The position numbers and the translations under genes were made by a program. Positions 1-7,092 of a stretch of DNA of 64,000 nt are shown here, one piece after another. Origin of the DNA: Oscillospiraceae bacterium (lineage in GTDB: Bacteria > Bacillota > Clostridia > Oscillospirales > WRJC01). Each line of letters begins with the position of its first letter. Within the stretch, counting starts at the first letter, position 1. The stretch is taken from the NCBI GenBank assembly GCA_009783265.1, contig WRHM01000001.1, forward strand, positions 704,851 through 768,850, written 5' to 3'. A model generated the notes under the pieces. That model was not told where the DNA came from. It did no database searches and worked only from the letters and a program-made list of their open reading frames with translations.

Positions 1-2
1 CT

Positions 3-47
3 TTTGAAGTTATTCAGAATTTTAATGCTAAAACTAAAATTGAGTAA
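3..47 (+). CDS. C-terminal tail of upstream gene, probably adenylate kinase (partial)
   Basis: An open frame enters from the left edge and ends at TAA 45-47, encoding a 14-residue tail that begins FEVIQNFN. In Firmicutes the gene before map is normally adk, and adenylate kinases often end in a similar amphipathic VFxxI helix, so adk is the likely identity. Too little is present to prove it. Confidence 0.4.
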   Translation, partial: FEVIQNFNAKTKIE

Positions 48-64
48 ACGGATTTGATTTTGAT

Positions 65-850
65 ATGATAAATATAAAATCCCAGCGTGAGATCGAGGTA
101 ATGCGAAAAGCGTGCAAAATTGCGGCAGAGGCTTTAAAAATCGCCGGCGAAATGATAATCCCGGGAATATCGACGAAAAAAATCGAAACGCAAATGCGGA
201 AATATATCGAGAGCCGCGGGGCTGTCCCGTCGTTTTTTAACTATAACGGATTTCCCGCAAACGCGTGCATAAGCATTAATGACGAAGTAATCCACGGGAT
301 TCCCAGAGAAAGCAGGATAATGCGGGAAGGCGATATAGTTAAAATAGACGTCGGGGCAAAATTTAACGGCTATCACGGGGACTGCGCCAACACGTTTTAC
401 TGCGGAAATTTTAATAATATAAACGCGAAGATAAAAAAGCTGATTGAGACGGCGAAGCAGAGTTTTTTCGAGGGGATAAAATTCGCGTGCGTGGGATACA
501 GGATCGGGGACGTCGGCGCGGCTATCCAGAATTATGTCGAATCAAACGGATTTTCGATTGTGCGGGAATATATAGGACACGGAGTGGGAAGAAACCTGCA
601 TGAAAAACCGGATATACCCCATTATGTCGAAGAGGGCAAGGGAAAAGGCCAGCGTCTGGCCGAAAACATGGTGATCGCGATTGAACCAATGGTAAACATG
701 GGCAGCTATGAAGTGAAAGTTCACGAAGATAAATGGACGGTAAAAACTCTTGACGGCAGTTTGTCTGCGCACTATGAAAATACTGTGTTAATTAAAAAAA
801 ACGGCTGCGAAATACTTACTGTTACGGATGCAAGCGCAAATTATAAATAA
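65..850 (+). CDS. map: Type I methionine aminopeptidase
   Basis: Removes the N-terminal methionine from nascent cytosolic proteins using a dinuclear metal centre. The 261-residue length fits the type I enzyme without an N-terminal zinc extension. Metal ligands of the pita-bread fold are visible: the Asp pair in KIDVGAKFNGYHGDCANTF, the His in GHGVGRNLHEKP, the Glu in AIEPMV and the late Glu in HYENTVLI. The early SREIEVMRKACKIAAEAL helix is typical. It lies in the adk-map-infA arrangement of the Firmicute spc operon. The ribosome binding site is weak, which fits coupling to the upstream gene. Confidence 0.95.
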   Translation: MINIKSQREIEVMRKACKIAAEALKIAGEMIIPGISTKKIETQMRKYIESRGAVPSFFNYNGFPANACISINDEVIHGIPRESRIMREGDIVKIDVGAKFNGYHGDCANTFYCGNFNNINAKIKKLIETAKQSFFEGIKFACVGYRIGDVGAAIQNYVESNGFSIVREYIGHGVGRNLHEKPDIPHYVEEGKGKGQRLAENMVIAIEPMVNMGSYEVKVHEDKWTVKTLDGSLSAHYENTVLIKKNGCEILTVTDASANYK

Positions 851-869
851 TTCCGGAGGCTTATATTTT

Positions 870-1157
870 ATGACGGGAGGCAATAAAGCTAATTATAATG
901 TCGGGGATATAGTTCTCGCCGTTGCGGGGAGAGATTCGGAGAGGTTGTTTCTGGTTGTGGGGATTTTAGACGAAAGCTATGTTTATATTGCAAACGGCAA
1001 ATCAAGGAAAGCAGATTCCCCGAAAAAGAAGAAAATCAGGCATATAAAGCTTTTAAAAAAAGCCGAAAATAATTTTATCGAAAGCCTGAATTTAAAAAAC
1101 GGGAAATTTAATAATTCTGTTTTGAGGAAAATAATAAGCGAATTCAAAGAAATTTAA
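870..1157 (+). CDS. KOW-domain RNA-binding protein (L14e-like)
   Basis: A 95-residue basic protein between map and infA, where many Clostridia carry a small KOW/L14e-like protein. The N-terminal half (NVGDIVLAVAGRDSERLFLVV) is a KOW/SH3-like barrel that usually contacts RNA; the rest is lysine-rich (KADSPKKKKIRHIKLLKK). I chose ATG 870 because GGAGG at 855-859 sits ten bases upstream; an in-frame start at 828 would overlap map and has no such site. The role is probably ribosome-linked but is unproven for this family. Confidence 0.8.
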   Translation: MTGGNKANYNVGDIVLAVAGRDSERLFLVVGILDESYVYIANGKSRKADSPKKKKIRHIKLLKKAENNFIESLNLKNGKFNNSVLRKIISEFKEI

Positions 1158-1255
1158 TATTTTTATGTTAAAATAATTATTTGCGGCAAAAAATAATAAT
1201 ATAAATTAAACTAAAAAATTTAAAAATTAAAAAAGATTAAAAAGGGGGAGTTGTT

Positions 1256-1474
1256 CTGCCAAAAGATGATGTTATAGAATTTGAGGGAGTTGTAACTGAA
1301 GCATTGCCAAACGCCGTGTTTAAAGTTAAACTGCCGAACGACCATATAATTACAGCGCATATATCCGGGAAATTAAGAATGAATTATATAAGAATTCTGC
1401 CTGGGGACAAAGTCACGGTCGAAGTTTCGATTTATGATTTGGACAAGGGCAGAATAACATGGAGATCAAAGTAA
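1256..1474 (+). CDS. infA: Translation initiation factor IF-1, CTG start codon
   Basis: IF-1 binds the 30S A site and helps IF-2 and IF-3 during initiation. Translation from 1256 gives 72 residues, the usual IF-1 length, beginning [12 protein letters not shown] after the initiator, with an OB fold and the signature [17 protein letters not shown]. The start is inferred as CTG at 1256-1258: it sits exactly where the family has Met, GGGGGAG lies at 1244-1250, and no in-frame ATG, GTG or TTG lies between that site and the conserved N-terminus. The gene precedes rpmJ, as is standard. A non-ATG start may limit its expression. Confidence 0.93.
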   Translation: MPKDDVIEFEGVVTEALPNAVFKVKLPNDHIITAHISGKLRMNYIRILPGDKVTVEVSIYDLDKGRITWRSK

Positions 1475-1484
1475 ATATTATTAT

Positions 1485-1514
1485 TGTAGGGCGCGACGGC
1501 CCCGGCGCGCCGTG
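1485..1514. repeat. Family A palindromic repeat (half element)
   Basis: The spacer between infA and rpmJ holds a GC-rich stretch starting TGTAGGGCGCGACGG and running into CGGCGCGCCG. Nearly the same half-element, plus its inverted partner, occurs inside the glucan synthase gene at 44137-44207. It is a member of the GTAGGG dispersed palindrome family of this window. Confidence 0.7.
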
Positions 1515-1563
1515 AAAAAATATCGGGTTAATAGAAACAGTAGAAAGCGAGAGTGTAATTAAA

Positions 1564-1698
1564 ATGAAAGTAAGGCCGTCGGTTAAGCCGATATGCGAAA
1601 AATGCAAAATAATAAAAAGACATAACAAAGTAATGGTCATCTGCGAAAACCCGAAGCACAAGCAGAGGCAGGGCTCCAGGGGCGGGTCCAATCCGTAG
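1564..1698 (+). CDS. rpmJ: Large ribosomal subunit protein bL36, zinc-binding form
   Basis: The [14 protein letters not shown] start and [15 protein letters not shown] core are canonical bL36, with the three Cys and one His of the zinc-binding (C+) form. The usual protein stops at about 37 residues just after RQG; here the frame continues for seven residues (SRGGSNP) to TAG at 1696-1698, giving 44. It is too short to appear among longer open reading frames but the match is unambiguous. It sits between infA and a zinc-ribbon gene in the ribosomal operon. Confidence 0.95.
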   Translation: MKVRPSVKPICEKCKIIKRHNKVMVICENPKHKQRQGSRGGSNP

Positions 1699-1724
1699 AA
1701 TTAATATATAAAAAAGGAGTTTTT

Positions 1725-1877
1725 ATGGCGACGAAAACAAAACGCGGAAACGCTATCAAGTCAACCCCGAACTGGAGGGGAACGTGCCCGTCGTGCAAAA
1801 GAACGGGAGTAAAGCTTCTCTGGACGAAAGTCGAGGGGGAGAGCAGTCTGAAAGTTTGCAAGCACTGCGGCAAATAA
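1725..1877 (+). CDS. Small zinc-ribbon protein of unknown function in the ribosomal operon
   Basis: A 50-residue basic protein preceded by AAAAAGGAG (1711-1719) and starting at ATG 1725. It has two CxxC knuckles, CPSC at about residues 21-24 and CKHC at 45-48, about 20 residues apart, which is a classic zinc ribbon. The N-terminus (MATKTKRGNAIKSTPNWRG) is Lys/Arg/Thr-rich like ribosomal proteins. I do not recognise the family: it is not bL32, bL33, uS14 or bL36 by pattern. Its place between rpmJ and rpsM, where Firmicutes normally have nothing, suggests co-expression with the ribosome. A ribosome-associated role is inference. Confidence 0.75.
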   Translation: MATKTKRGNAIKSTPNWRGTCPSCKRTGVKLLWTKVEGESSLKVCKHCGK

Positions 1878-1882
1878 AAAAT

Positions 1883-1937
1883 TGTAGGGACGCCATAAAT
1901 GGCGTCCGCGGACACGAACGATATATCGTGTCCCTAT
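1883..1937. repeat. Family A palindromic repeat (doublet)
   Basis: Between the zinc-ribbon gene and rpsM. Outer GTAGGGA (1884-1890) and TCCCTAT (1931-1937) bracket two hairpins: a perfect 9-bp palindrome, GGACGCCAT/ATGGCGTCC, and GGACACGA...TCGTGTCC. The first palindrome recurs inside the glucan synthase gene at 41142-41165. Lacking a T-tract, it is unlikely to be a simple terminator, and transcription must pass through it to reach rpsM. Confidence 0.8.
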
Positions 1938-1974
1938 GGATAAATTTAATTTTTAAGAAAGGAGAAAAATTTAT

Positions 1975-2343
1975 ATGGCGCGTATTGCAGGTGTCGACAT
2001 ACCGAGGGAGAAGCGCGTGGAAATCGGGCTGACTTATATTTTTGGTATAGGCAGGACGAGCGCAAATAAAATCCTCGCGGAAACGGGAATAAATCCCGAC
2101 ACAAGAGTCAAAGATTTATCTGAGGACGATGTTGCGAAAATAAGAGAGCTTATCGACAATGATTATACTGTCGAGGGTGATTTAAGAAGAAATGTCGCGA
2201 TGGATATAAAGAGAATGATAGAAATCGGCTGTTACAGGGGAATAAGGCACAGAAAAGGTCTCCCCGTAAGAGGCCAGAGGACAAAGACAAATGCCAGGAC
2301 ACGTAAAGGCCCGGCTAAAACTATCGCGAATAAGAAGAAATAG
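1975..2343 (+). CDS. rpsM: Small ribosomal subunit protein uS13
   Basis: Binds 16S rRNA in the 30S head and contacts uS19 and the P-site tRNA. The 122 residues match the family: [26 protein letters not shown] start, helix-two-turn-helix core, and the conserved basic tail [20 protein letters not shown]. Start ATG 1975 follows GAAAGGAG. It belongs to the alpha operon rpsM-rpsK-rpsD-rpoA-rplQ. Confidence 0.98.
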   Translation: MARIAGVDIPREKRVEIGLTYIFGIGRTSANKILAETGINPDTRVKDLSEDDVAKIRELIDNDYTVEGDLRRNVAMDIKRMIEIGCYRGIRHRKGLPVRGQRTKTNARTRKGPAKTIANKKK

Positions 2344-2398
2344 AAGTATATAGAAGAAATAATATTAATTTGCTTTAAAAGGAGTGATTAAGAGCAAA

Positions 2399-2800
2399 AT
2401 GGCAAAACAAACAATGAAAAAAACTGTTGTCAAAAGACGCCGCGAACGTAAAAATATAGAAAAAGGCGCAGCCCATATCAGGTCGACGTTTAATAATACT
2501 ATAGTTACGATAAGCGACGTAAACGGAAACGTAATATCTTGGGCTTCCGGCGGGGAAATGGGCTTTAAAGGCTCAAGAAAGTCAACGCCGTTCGCCGCCC
2601 AGCAGGCTGCCGAGGCTGCGGCTAAGGGAGCAATGGAACACGGGCTTAAAACAATTGAAGTTTACGTAAAAGGCCCGGGACAGGGCAGGGAATCGGCAAT
2701 CAGGTCGCTCCAGACCGCGGGGCTTGAAGTAATAATGATAAAAGACGTAACGCCGATACCGCACAACGGCTGCAGGCCGCCCAAACGCAGACGCATATAA
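2399..2800 (+). CDS. rpsK: Small ribosomal subunit protein uS11
   Basis: uS11 lies in the 30S platform near the mRNA exit. Conserved blocks include [36 protein letters not shown] and [18 protein letters not shown] at the C-terminus. I chose ATG 2399 (133 residues). An in-frame GTG at 2384 overlaps the AAAAGGAG site itself and is unlikely to be used, though spacing to 2399 is longer than usual. The N-terminus has an extra basic stretch ([13 protein letters not shown]). Confidence 0.96.
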   Translation: MAKQTMKKTVVKRRRERKNIEKGAAHIRSTFNNTIVTISDVNGNVISWASGGEMGFKGSRKSTPFAAQQAAEAAAKGAMEHGLKTIEVYVKGPGQGRESAIRSLQTAGLEVIMIKDVTPIPHNGCRPPKRRRI

Positions 2801-2854
2801 TTATTTTCTGATTTGATTTTATTTGATTTAATTTAGGAGGTTATAAATTAAAAT

Positions 2855-3487
2855 ATGTCAAGATATACAGGCCCCGTATGCAGGCTTTGCCGCAGGGAGG
2901 GCGATAAATTATTTTTAAAAGGCGAAAGATGCTATACTGATAAGTGCGCCGTTGGAAGAAGGGCAAAATCTATGGCGCCCGGACAGCACGGGGCTTCGGC
3001 TAAAAAGCCGAAAGAATACGGGACGCAGCTAAGAGAAAAACAAAAAGCAAAGAGAATTTACGGGCTTCATGAAACCCAGTTTAAAAATATATTCAGGAGA
3101 GCGGAAAAAAGAGAGGGAATGGCAGGCGTAAATCTTCTCGTTTTGCTTGAATTGCGTCTGGATAATATTATTTACAAGATGGGAATGGCCGAGAGCAGAA
3201 AAGAAGCGAGGCAGCTTGTAACCCACAGGCATTTTACTGTTAATGGCAAAAAGGCGAATATCCCGTCGATGACGCTTAAACTAAACGATGTTATCGCATT
3301 GGACGAAAGCAGCCGTTCTCTTGAAAAAATAAAAGATTTGATAGCGAATCTGGATAACAGGACGACGGTCAAATGGCTTGACGTTGACAGAACTAACGTC
3401 TCGGCTAAAATCGTTTCGGTCCCGACAAGGGACGATATAGATTTCCCGTTCAGAGAGCATCTTATCGTCGAATTATATTCTAAATAA
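2855..3487 (+). CDS. rpsD: Small ribosomal subunit protein uS4, zinc-binding form
   Basis: A primary 16S rRNA binder that nucleates 30S assembly and often regulates its own operon by binding mRNA. The 210 residues carry the N-terminal CRLCRREGDKLFLKGERC...DKC cluster, the four-cysteine C+ form, and a central S4 RNA-binding domain (RLDNIIYKMGMAESRKEARQ). A TTAGGAGG site lies upstream. Such regulation is known for the family; I see no clear leader structure here. Confidence 0.98.
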   Translation: MSRYTGPVCRLCRREGDKLFLKGERCYTDKCAVGRRAKSMAPGQHGASAKKPKEYGTQLREKQKAKRIYGLHETQFKNIFRRAEKREGMAGVNLLVLLELRLDNIIYKMGMAESRKEARQLVTHRHFTVNGKKANIPSMTLKLNDVIALDESSRSLEKIKDLIANLDNRTTVKWLDVDRTNVSAKIVSVPTRDDIDFPFREHLIVELYSK

Positions 3488-3584
3488 TTAAAATATAATT
3501 AAAATTAAATAACAAAAAATAGAATAGAACAGAACAGAATAAAACAGATATAGTAAGATAAAAATTGGAGGGTGTATTATAAGT

Positions 3585-4532
3585 ATGATAGAAAAGCCCG
3601 TTATTACCCCGTCTTATCTTGATAAAGACGGCGCTCACGGAAGTTTTGTAATTGAGCCCCTTGAGAGGGGATACGGTATCACGCTGGGCAATTCGCTCAG
3701 GAGGATATTATTGTCGTCATTGCCGGGAGTAGCTGTAACGTCGGTTAAAATAGACGGAGTTTTGCACGAAATATCGACGATTCCAAATGTAAAAGAAGAC
3801 GTGACCCAGATAGTGTTGAATATAAAGGGAATAACAGCACGGCTCAACGGCGAAGGCCCGAAAACTGTTTTGATAGACGCGCAGGGCGAGGGGATCGTGA
3901 CGGCGGAGTCGATAAAAACGGACGCGGAACTTGAAATATTAAACCCTGAGCATCATATAGCCACGCTCGGCGAAAGGGCGAGGCTTTATATGGAATTGAC
4001 GTTTGACAGGGGCAGGGGATATGTTTCGGCTGAAAAAAATAAAACGGACGTTCAAAACCCGGCTATCGGGGTTATATATGCAGATTCTATTTTTACACCC
4101 GTACTGATGATGAAGTATTCGGTGGAGAATACACGCGTGGGAAACATAACGGATTATGACAAACTGATAATGGAAGTAAAGACTAACGGGACAATATCTG
4201 CTAAAGAGGCAGTTTCCTTAGCGGCCAAGATACTCAATGAACATCTCAATCTGTTTGTGGAACTGTCCGACGAGGGCAAGAAAACAGAAATCATGGTTGA
4301 ACGGGAAGAAAATATAAAAGAAAAAGTCCTTGAGATGACCATTGAAGAGCTTGACATGTCTGTGCGTTCGTTTAATTGCTTAAAACGCGCAGGGATTGAT
4401 ACAGTCGAAGATTTGACCAACAGAACCGAAGAAGACATGATAAAAGTCAGAAATCTGGGTAAAAAATCGCTCGAAGAAGTTATACAGAAACTTCACTCTT
4501 TGGGATTATCGTTGAAAAAAGATGACGAGTAG
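3585..4532 (+). CDS. rpoA: RNA polymerase alpha subunit
   Basis: 315 residues with the assembly domain ([25 protein letters not shown]) and the C-terminal alpha-CTD ([19 protein letters not shown]...[15 protein letters not shown]), which contacts UP elements and activators. TTGGAGGGTG lies upstream. The stop codon TAG 4530-4532 is part of a family A repeat whose GTAGGGG end begins at 4529, so insertion of the repeat probably set the present end of the gene. Confidence 0.98.
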   Translation: MIEKPVITPSYLDKDGAHGSFVIEPLERGYGITLGNSLRRILLSSLPGVAVTSVKIDGVLHEISTIPNVKEDVTQIVLNIKGITARLNGEGPKTVLIDAQGEGIVTAESIKTDAELEILNPEHHIATLGERARLYMELTFDRGRGYVSAEKNKTDVQNPAIGVIYADSIFTPVLMMKYSVENTRVGNITDYDKLIMEVKTNGTISAKEAVSLAAKILNEHLNLFVELSDEGKKTEIMVEREENIKEKVLEMTIEELDMSVRSFNCLKRAGIDTVEDLTNRTEEDMIKVRNLGKKSLEEVIQKLHSLGLSLKKDDE

Positions 4533-4629
4533 GGGCGCGCAATGCGCGTCCGTGTAAAAAATTAAAAAATCGGTTCGCAAAAGATTAAAATTTAAAATTG
4601 GTTTGCGGGCGCGCATTGCGCGTCCCTAC
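4529..4629. repeat. Family A palindromic repeat (inverted pair) after rpoA
   Basis: A GTAGGGGCGCGCAATGCGCG end at 4529 and the inverted GCGCGCATTGCGCGTCCCTAC end finishing at 4629 form a long imperfect inverted repeat of about 100 bp around an AT-rich centre. The left copy overlaps the rpoA stop codon. Its ends match the GTAGGG/CCCTAC ends seen elsewhere in the window. Confidence 0.85.
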
Positions 4630-4673
4630 CAAACAATAAATACGGTAAAGTATATAAAGGAGGTATAAGAATA

Positions 4674-5390
4674 ATGCCCACAGCCAGAAAATTAGGCAAA
4701 AGAGCAGACCAGAGACGGGCGATGCTCCGCGGTATGGTCACGCTGCTTTTAGATAAAGGCAGGATAGAGACTACTCTTGCCAGAGCCAAAGAATTAAAAA
4801 GAGTTGCGGATAAAATGATAACTATCGGCAAGAAAAATACGCTTGCCGCAAAGCGCGCAGCTTTTGCTTATATAACAAAAGAAGAGGTCGTGAAGAAATT
4901 ATTTGACCGGATCGCGCCGTCATTTGAAAACAGAAACGGCGGATATACAAGAGTTTTGAAATTAGGCCCGCGCAGGGGCGACGGGGCTGAAATGGCGATT
5001 ATAGAACTTGTGAACTATACGCCGAAAGATAAAAAAGACAAGAAAGATAAAACTAAGAAAGAAAAAGAAACTAAAGAAGTTAAAGACACTAAAGAGAAGA
5101 AAGAAACAAAGCCTGCTGAAAAGAAAGAGACCAAAGAAGCCGCAGAAGAAAAGAAAGAACCTGTAGAAGCTAAAAAGACAAGGGCTCCCAGAGCTAAAAA
5201 ACCGACAGTTGTTGAAAAAGAAGCAGAAGAAATCAAAGAAGCAGAACCGGTTGTAGTTGAAGAAGCTGAAGTAGTCGAGGAAATCGTTGAAGAACCTGAA
5301 ACAGTTGAAGTAGCCGAAGAAGTTGCGGAGGTTGAGGCTGAAGAAGAAACGGCTGAAACTGAAGAAATTGCGGAGACGGCAGAAGAATAA
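4674..5390 (+). CDS. rplQ: Large ribosomal subunit protein bL17 with a long charged C-terminal tail
   Basis: Residues 1 to about 117 are bL17: [39 protein letters not shown] and [19 protein letters not shown] are all conserved. bL17 normally ends here. In this protein a further ~120 residues follow: first a lysine-rich block ([15 protein letters not shown] and similar), then [12 protein letters not shown] repeats, then a strongly acidic Glu/Val/Ala segment to the end. The tail is low complexity and probably disordered. The GGAGG site is at about 4659-4663. The function of the tail is unknown; it may extend outside the ribosome near the exit tunnel where bL17 sits. Confidence 0.95.
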   Translation: MPTARKLGKRADQRRAMLRGMVTLLLDKGRIETTLARAKELKRVADKMITIGKKNTLAAKRAAFAYITKEEVVKKLFDRIAPSFENRNGGYTRVLKLGPRRGDGAEMAIIELVNYTPKDKKDKKDKTKKEKETKEVKDTKEKKETKPAEKKETKEAAEEKKEPVEAKKTRAPRAKKPTVVEKEAEEIKEAEPVVVEEAEVVEEIVEEPETVEVAEEVAEVEAEEETAETEEIAETAEE

Positions 5391-5399
5391 AAAAATAAA

Positions 5400-5434
5400 T
5401 TGTAGGGAATGGATTATATTAATCCGTTCCCTAT
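5400..5434 (+). terminator. Hairpin after rplQ, likely terminator
   Basis: TGTAGGGAATGGATTA and its near inverse TAATCCGTTCCCTATTT form a long stem ten bases after the rplQ stop. The following T-tract is short. Its GTAGGGA...TCCCTA ends also match family A repeats, so it may be a repeat recruited as the end of the alpha operon. Confidence 0.6.
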
Positions 5435-5448
5435 TTAATATTCCAAAT

Positions 5449-5515
5449 CGTTAAAAAACATGAAAAATATTTAATAATCGTGAAAATAACGCTTGACAAA
5501 CGTTAATAAACATGA
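5449..5515 (+). promoter_or_regulatory. Paired 15-bp direct repeat, candidate operator
   Basis: CGTTAAAAAACATGA at 5449-5463 recurs with one change as CGTTAATAAACATGA at 5501-5515, 52 bp apart. The second copy fills most of the spacer between the -35 and -10 boxes of the promoter for the DeoR-type gene. This is the geometry expected for an autorepressor binding two sites with a DNA loop. Binding is inferred only from position. Confidence 0.5.
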
Positions 5516-5521
5516 TATACT
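5493..5521 (+). promoter_or_regulatory. Sigma-A-type promoter for the DeoR-family gene
   Basis: TTGACA at 5493-5498, a 17-bp spacer and TATACT at 5516-5521. Transcription would start near 5528 and produce a 5' leader of about 115 bases that contains a family B repeat before the gene start. Confidence 0.75.
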
Positions 5522-5539
5522 GTGAATAATACAAAAAAA

Positions 5540-5587
5540 CACCCGGCTCTGCGGAGCCACCCTCTTTAAATTAAAGAGGGTAGGGGG
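5540..5587. repeat. Family B palindromic repeat in the leader of the DeoR-type gene
   Basis: CACCCGGCTCTGCGGAGCCA followed by CCCTCTTTAAATTAAAGAGGG. Almost the same sequence occurs in inverted orientation at 18986-19034, and the GGCTCTGCGGAGCC core recurs in the repeat at 45485-45606. It contains two small hairpins and lies in the untranslated leader. Confidence 0.8.
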
Positions 5588-5642
5588 AATTTTTAATTTT
5601 ATGTATATTATTAAATTTAAATTAAACAGGAGTGGTTTATTA

Positions 5643-6716
5643 ATGTTTATTGAAGAAAGACATGCGGAGATCTTAAAGATTATCAGCGAAACCGGGAGAA
5701 TATCGATCGGCGATATTCAACAGAAATTTGAAGTGTCAGTAGATTCCGCGCGTAGGGATTTACGGATACTCGAAGAAAAAGGCTTGCTTAAAAGAACGCA
5801 CGGAGGTGCGATTCCGTTGCGACAAGTAGGCGCGACACTGAGCCGTTATATCGACATGAAAAAATACGCGGAAATGGACAACCCGGACGTTTGGCCGAAT
5901 TATGCGGCGGTCGCGAAAAAAGCGGCAGAGTTTATCAAAGAAAACGATATTGTATTTTTGACAAGCGGATCGCTCGGATTTATCATGGTCAGATATTTGC
6001 CGAAGAATTTTAAATATACGCTGGTTGTAAATTCCGTTGCGTTGGCAGACGGGTTGAAGTTTTGGGATAATATAACGGTGTATGTGACGGGAGGGAAAAT
6101 GCGTATGCACAGCAGGGCAAATATGGTCGATACGCTCGCGGCAAATTTTGTGAAGAATATGCGCTTTGACCTGAATTTATGTACTGGCGGAGGGTATAAT
6201 GCAGAATTTGGATTGTCAAACGGCACGGACGAAACTTGTAATTTCCAGAGGACTGTTATTGAACAGTCAAGAAAAAATATTATTATGGCGCCAAATCAAA
6301 AACTTGGCATTACGGCATTTATTAAAGTCTGCGACGCGGATAAGTTTGATGTGTTAGTCACAGATTGGGACGCTGTGGAAGATGAACTGGCGAAAATCGA
6401 AGAACTCGGCGTACAGGTTATCGTTGTTGAGCAGGAAGAAGATAATATAAATAATATAAAAAAAGAAGAAGATAATTTTGCTGCCGACGAAAAACCGAAT
6501 AAAGACGACCCTATGTTAAAATCAGCGATCGAAGTCGCGCTTGAAAATGGGACTGTGTCAACGTCGGTTTTACAAACGAAATTATCTTTGGGATATTCAA
6601 GAGCGGCGAGAATTATCAATACAATGGAGAAAATGAATATTATAGGGCCGTTTAACGGTTCAACGCCGAGAAAAGTTCTTATCACAAAAGAAGATTTTAT
6701 AGAGATGTTTAAATAA
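5643..6716 (+). CDS. DeoR-family transcription regulator with C-terminal FtsK-gamma-like domain
   Basis: Starts at ATG 5643, with CAGGAGTGG at 5628-5636; an upstream ATG at 5601 lacks a site. Residues 1-57 are a DeoR winged helix (ERHAEILKIISETGRISIGD, VSVDSARRDLRILEEKGL, RTHGGAI). Residues about 75-265 are a DeoR sensor domain of the sugar-phosphate-isomerase-like fold (LTSGSLGFIMV, VYVTGGKMR, GTDETCNFQRTVIEQS). After an acidic linker, residues about 295-357 (ENGTVSTSVLQTKLSLGYSR, AARIINTMEKMNIIGP) closely resemble the FtsK gamma winged helix that reads KOPS. The protein therefore seems to carry two different DNA-binding domains. The promoter holds repeated 15-mers that may be its operator. 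The ligand is unknown. Confidence 0.8.
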   Translation: MFIEERHAEILKIISETGRISIGDIQQKFEVSVDSARRDLRILEEKGLLKRTHGGAIPLRQVGATLSRYIDMKKYAEMDNPDVWPNYAAVAKKAAEFIKENDIVFLTSGSLGFIMVRYLPKNFKYTLVVNSVALADGLKFWDNITVYVTGGKMRMHSRANMVDTLAANFVKNMRFDLNLCTGGGYNAEFGLSNGTDETCNFQRTVIEQSRKNIIMAPNQKLGITAFIKVCDADKFDVLVTDWDAVEDELAKIEELGVQVIVVEQEEDNINNIKKEEDNFAADEKPNKDDPMLKSAIEVALENGTVSTSVLQTKLSLGYSRAARIINTMEKMNIIGPFNGSTPRKVLITKEDFIEMFK

Positions 6717-6721
6717 AAAAT

Positions 6722-6747
6722 AAGGAGCGGCAAATTGCCGCCCTTAC
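6722..6747. terminator. Palindrome after the DeoR-type gene
   Basis: TAAGGAGCGGCAAATTGCCG continuing to CCCTTA is a symmetric stem (GCGGCAA/TTGCCGC) five bases after the stop codon. It has no long T-tract and its symmetry resembles the family A repeats, so it may be either a terminator or a repeat remnant. Confidence 0.45.
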
Positions 6748-6769
6748 GCAATAAAATGTAAATTTATTA

Positions 6770-6798
6770 TTGACAATTCGATAAAATTATGATATAAT
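6770..6798 (+). promoter_or_regulatory. Consensus promoter of the toxin-antitoxin pair
   Basis: TTGACA at 6770-6775, exactly 17 bp, and TATAAT at 6793-6798: a perfect sigma-A consensus. The antitoxin start is 36 bp downstream. Such strong promoters are usual for autoregulated toxin-antitoxin operons. Confidence 0.85.
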
Positions 6799-6834
6799 AT
6801 TGATAATATATTGATATTTTAAGGGGAAATAATT

Positions 6835-7092
6835 ATGATTCAAATACGTCCTGTCTCCGATTTGCGGAACAAATTCACAGAAATCGAACGTACCGTCAGC
6901 AACGGCGAGCCGGTATATCTGACTAAAAACGGCTATGGTTCAATGGTGGTGATGAGCCTTGAAAAGTATGCCGAAATTACAAACGATATAGAATTGAAAT
7001 TAGACGAAGCTGATAAATTTGCCGAACAATCGGATTCGCGCCTCACACACGAAGATGTTTTTGCAAAACTACGGGGAAAAATTCATGAATAA
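6835..7092 (+). CDS. Type II antitoxin, Phd/YefM family
   Basis: 85 residues. The N-terminal IQIRPVSDLRNKFTEIERTV and YLTKNGYGSMVVMSLEKYAE segments are typical of the Phd/YefM DNA-binding fold; the C-terminal part (residues ~60-85) should wrap the toxin. The gene follows AAGGGGAA and a consensus promoter, and its 3' end overlaps the toxin start by eight bases. Family knowledge predicts that it binds its own promoter, alone or with the toxin. Confidence 0.85.
   Translation: MIQIRPVSDLRNKFTEIERTVSNGEPVYLTKNGYGSMVVMSLEKYAEITNDIELKLDEADKFAEQSDSRLTHEDVFAKLRGKIHE

Noticed and set aside
1413..1691. 92-residue minus-strand frame over infA/rpmJ
   Set aside because: Shadow of the ribosomal genes on the other strand; both genes are certain on the plus strand.
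5015..5236. Ser/Phe-rich minus-strand frame opposite the bL17 tail
   Set aside because: It is the complement of the Lys/Glu repeat codons and arises from composition only.
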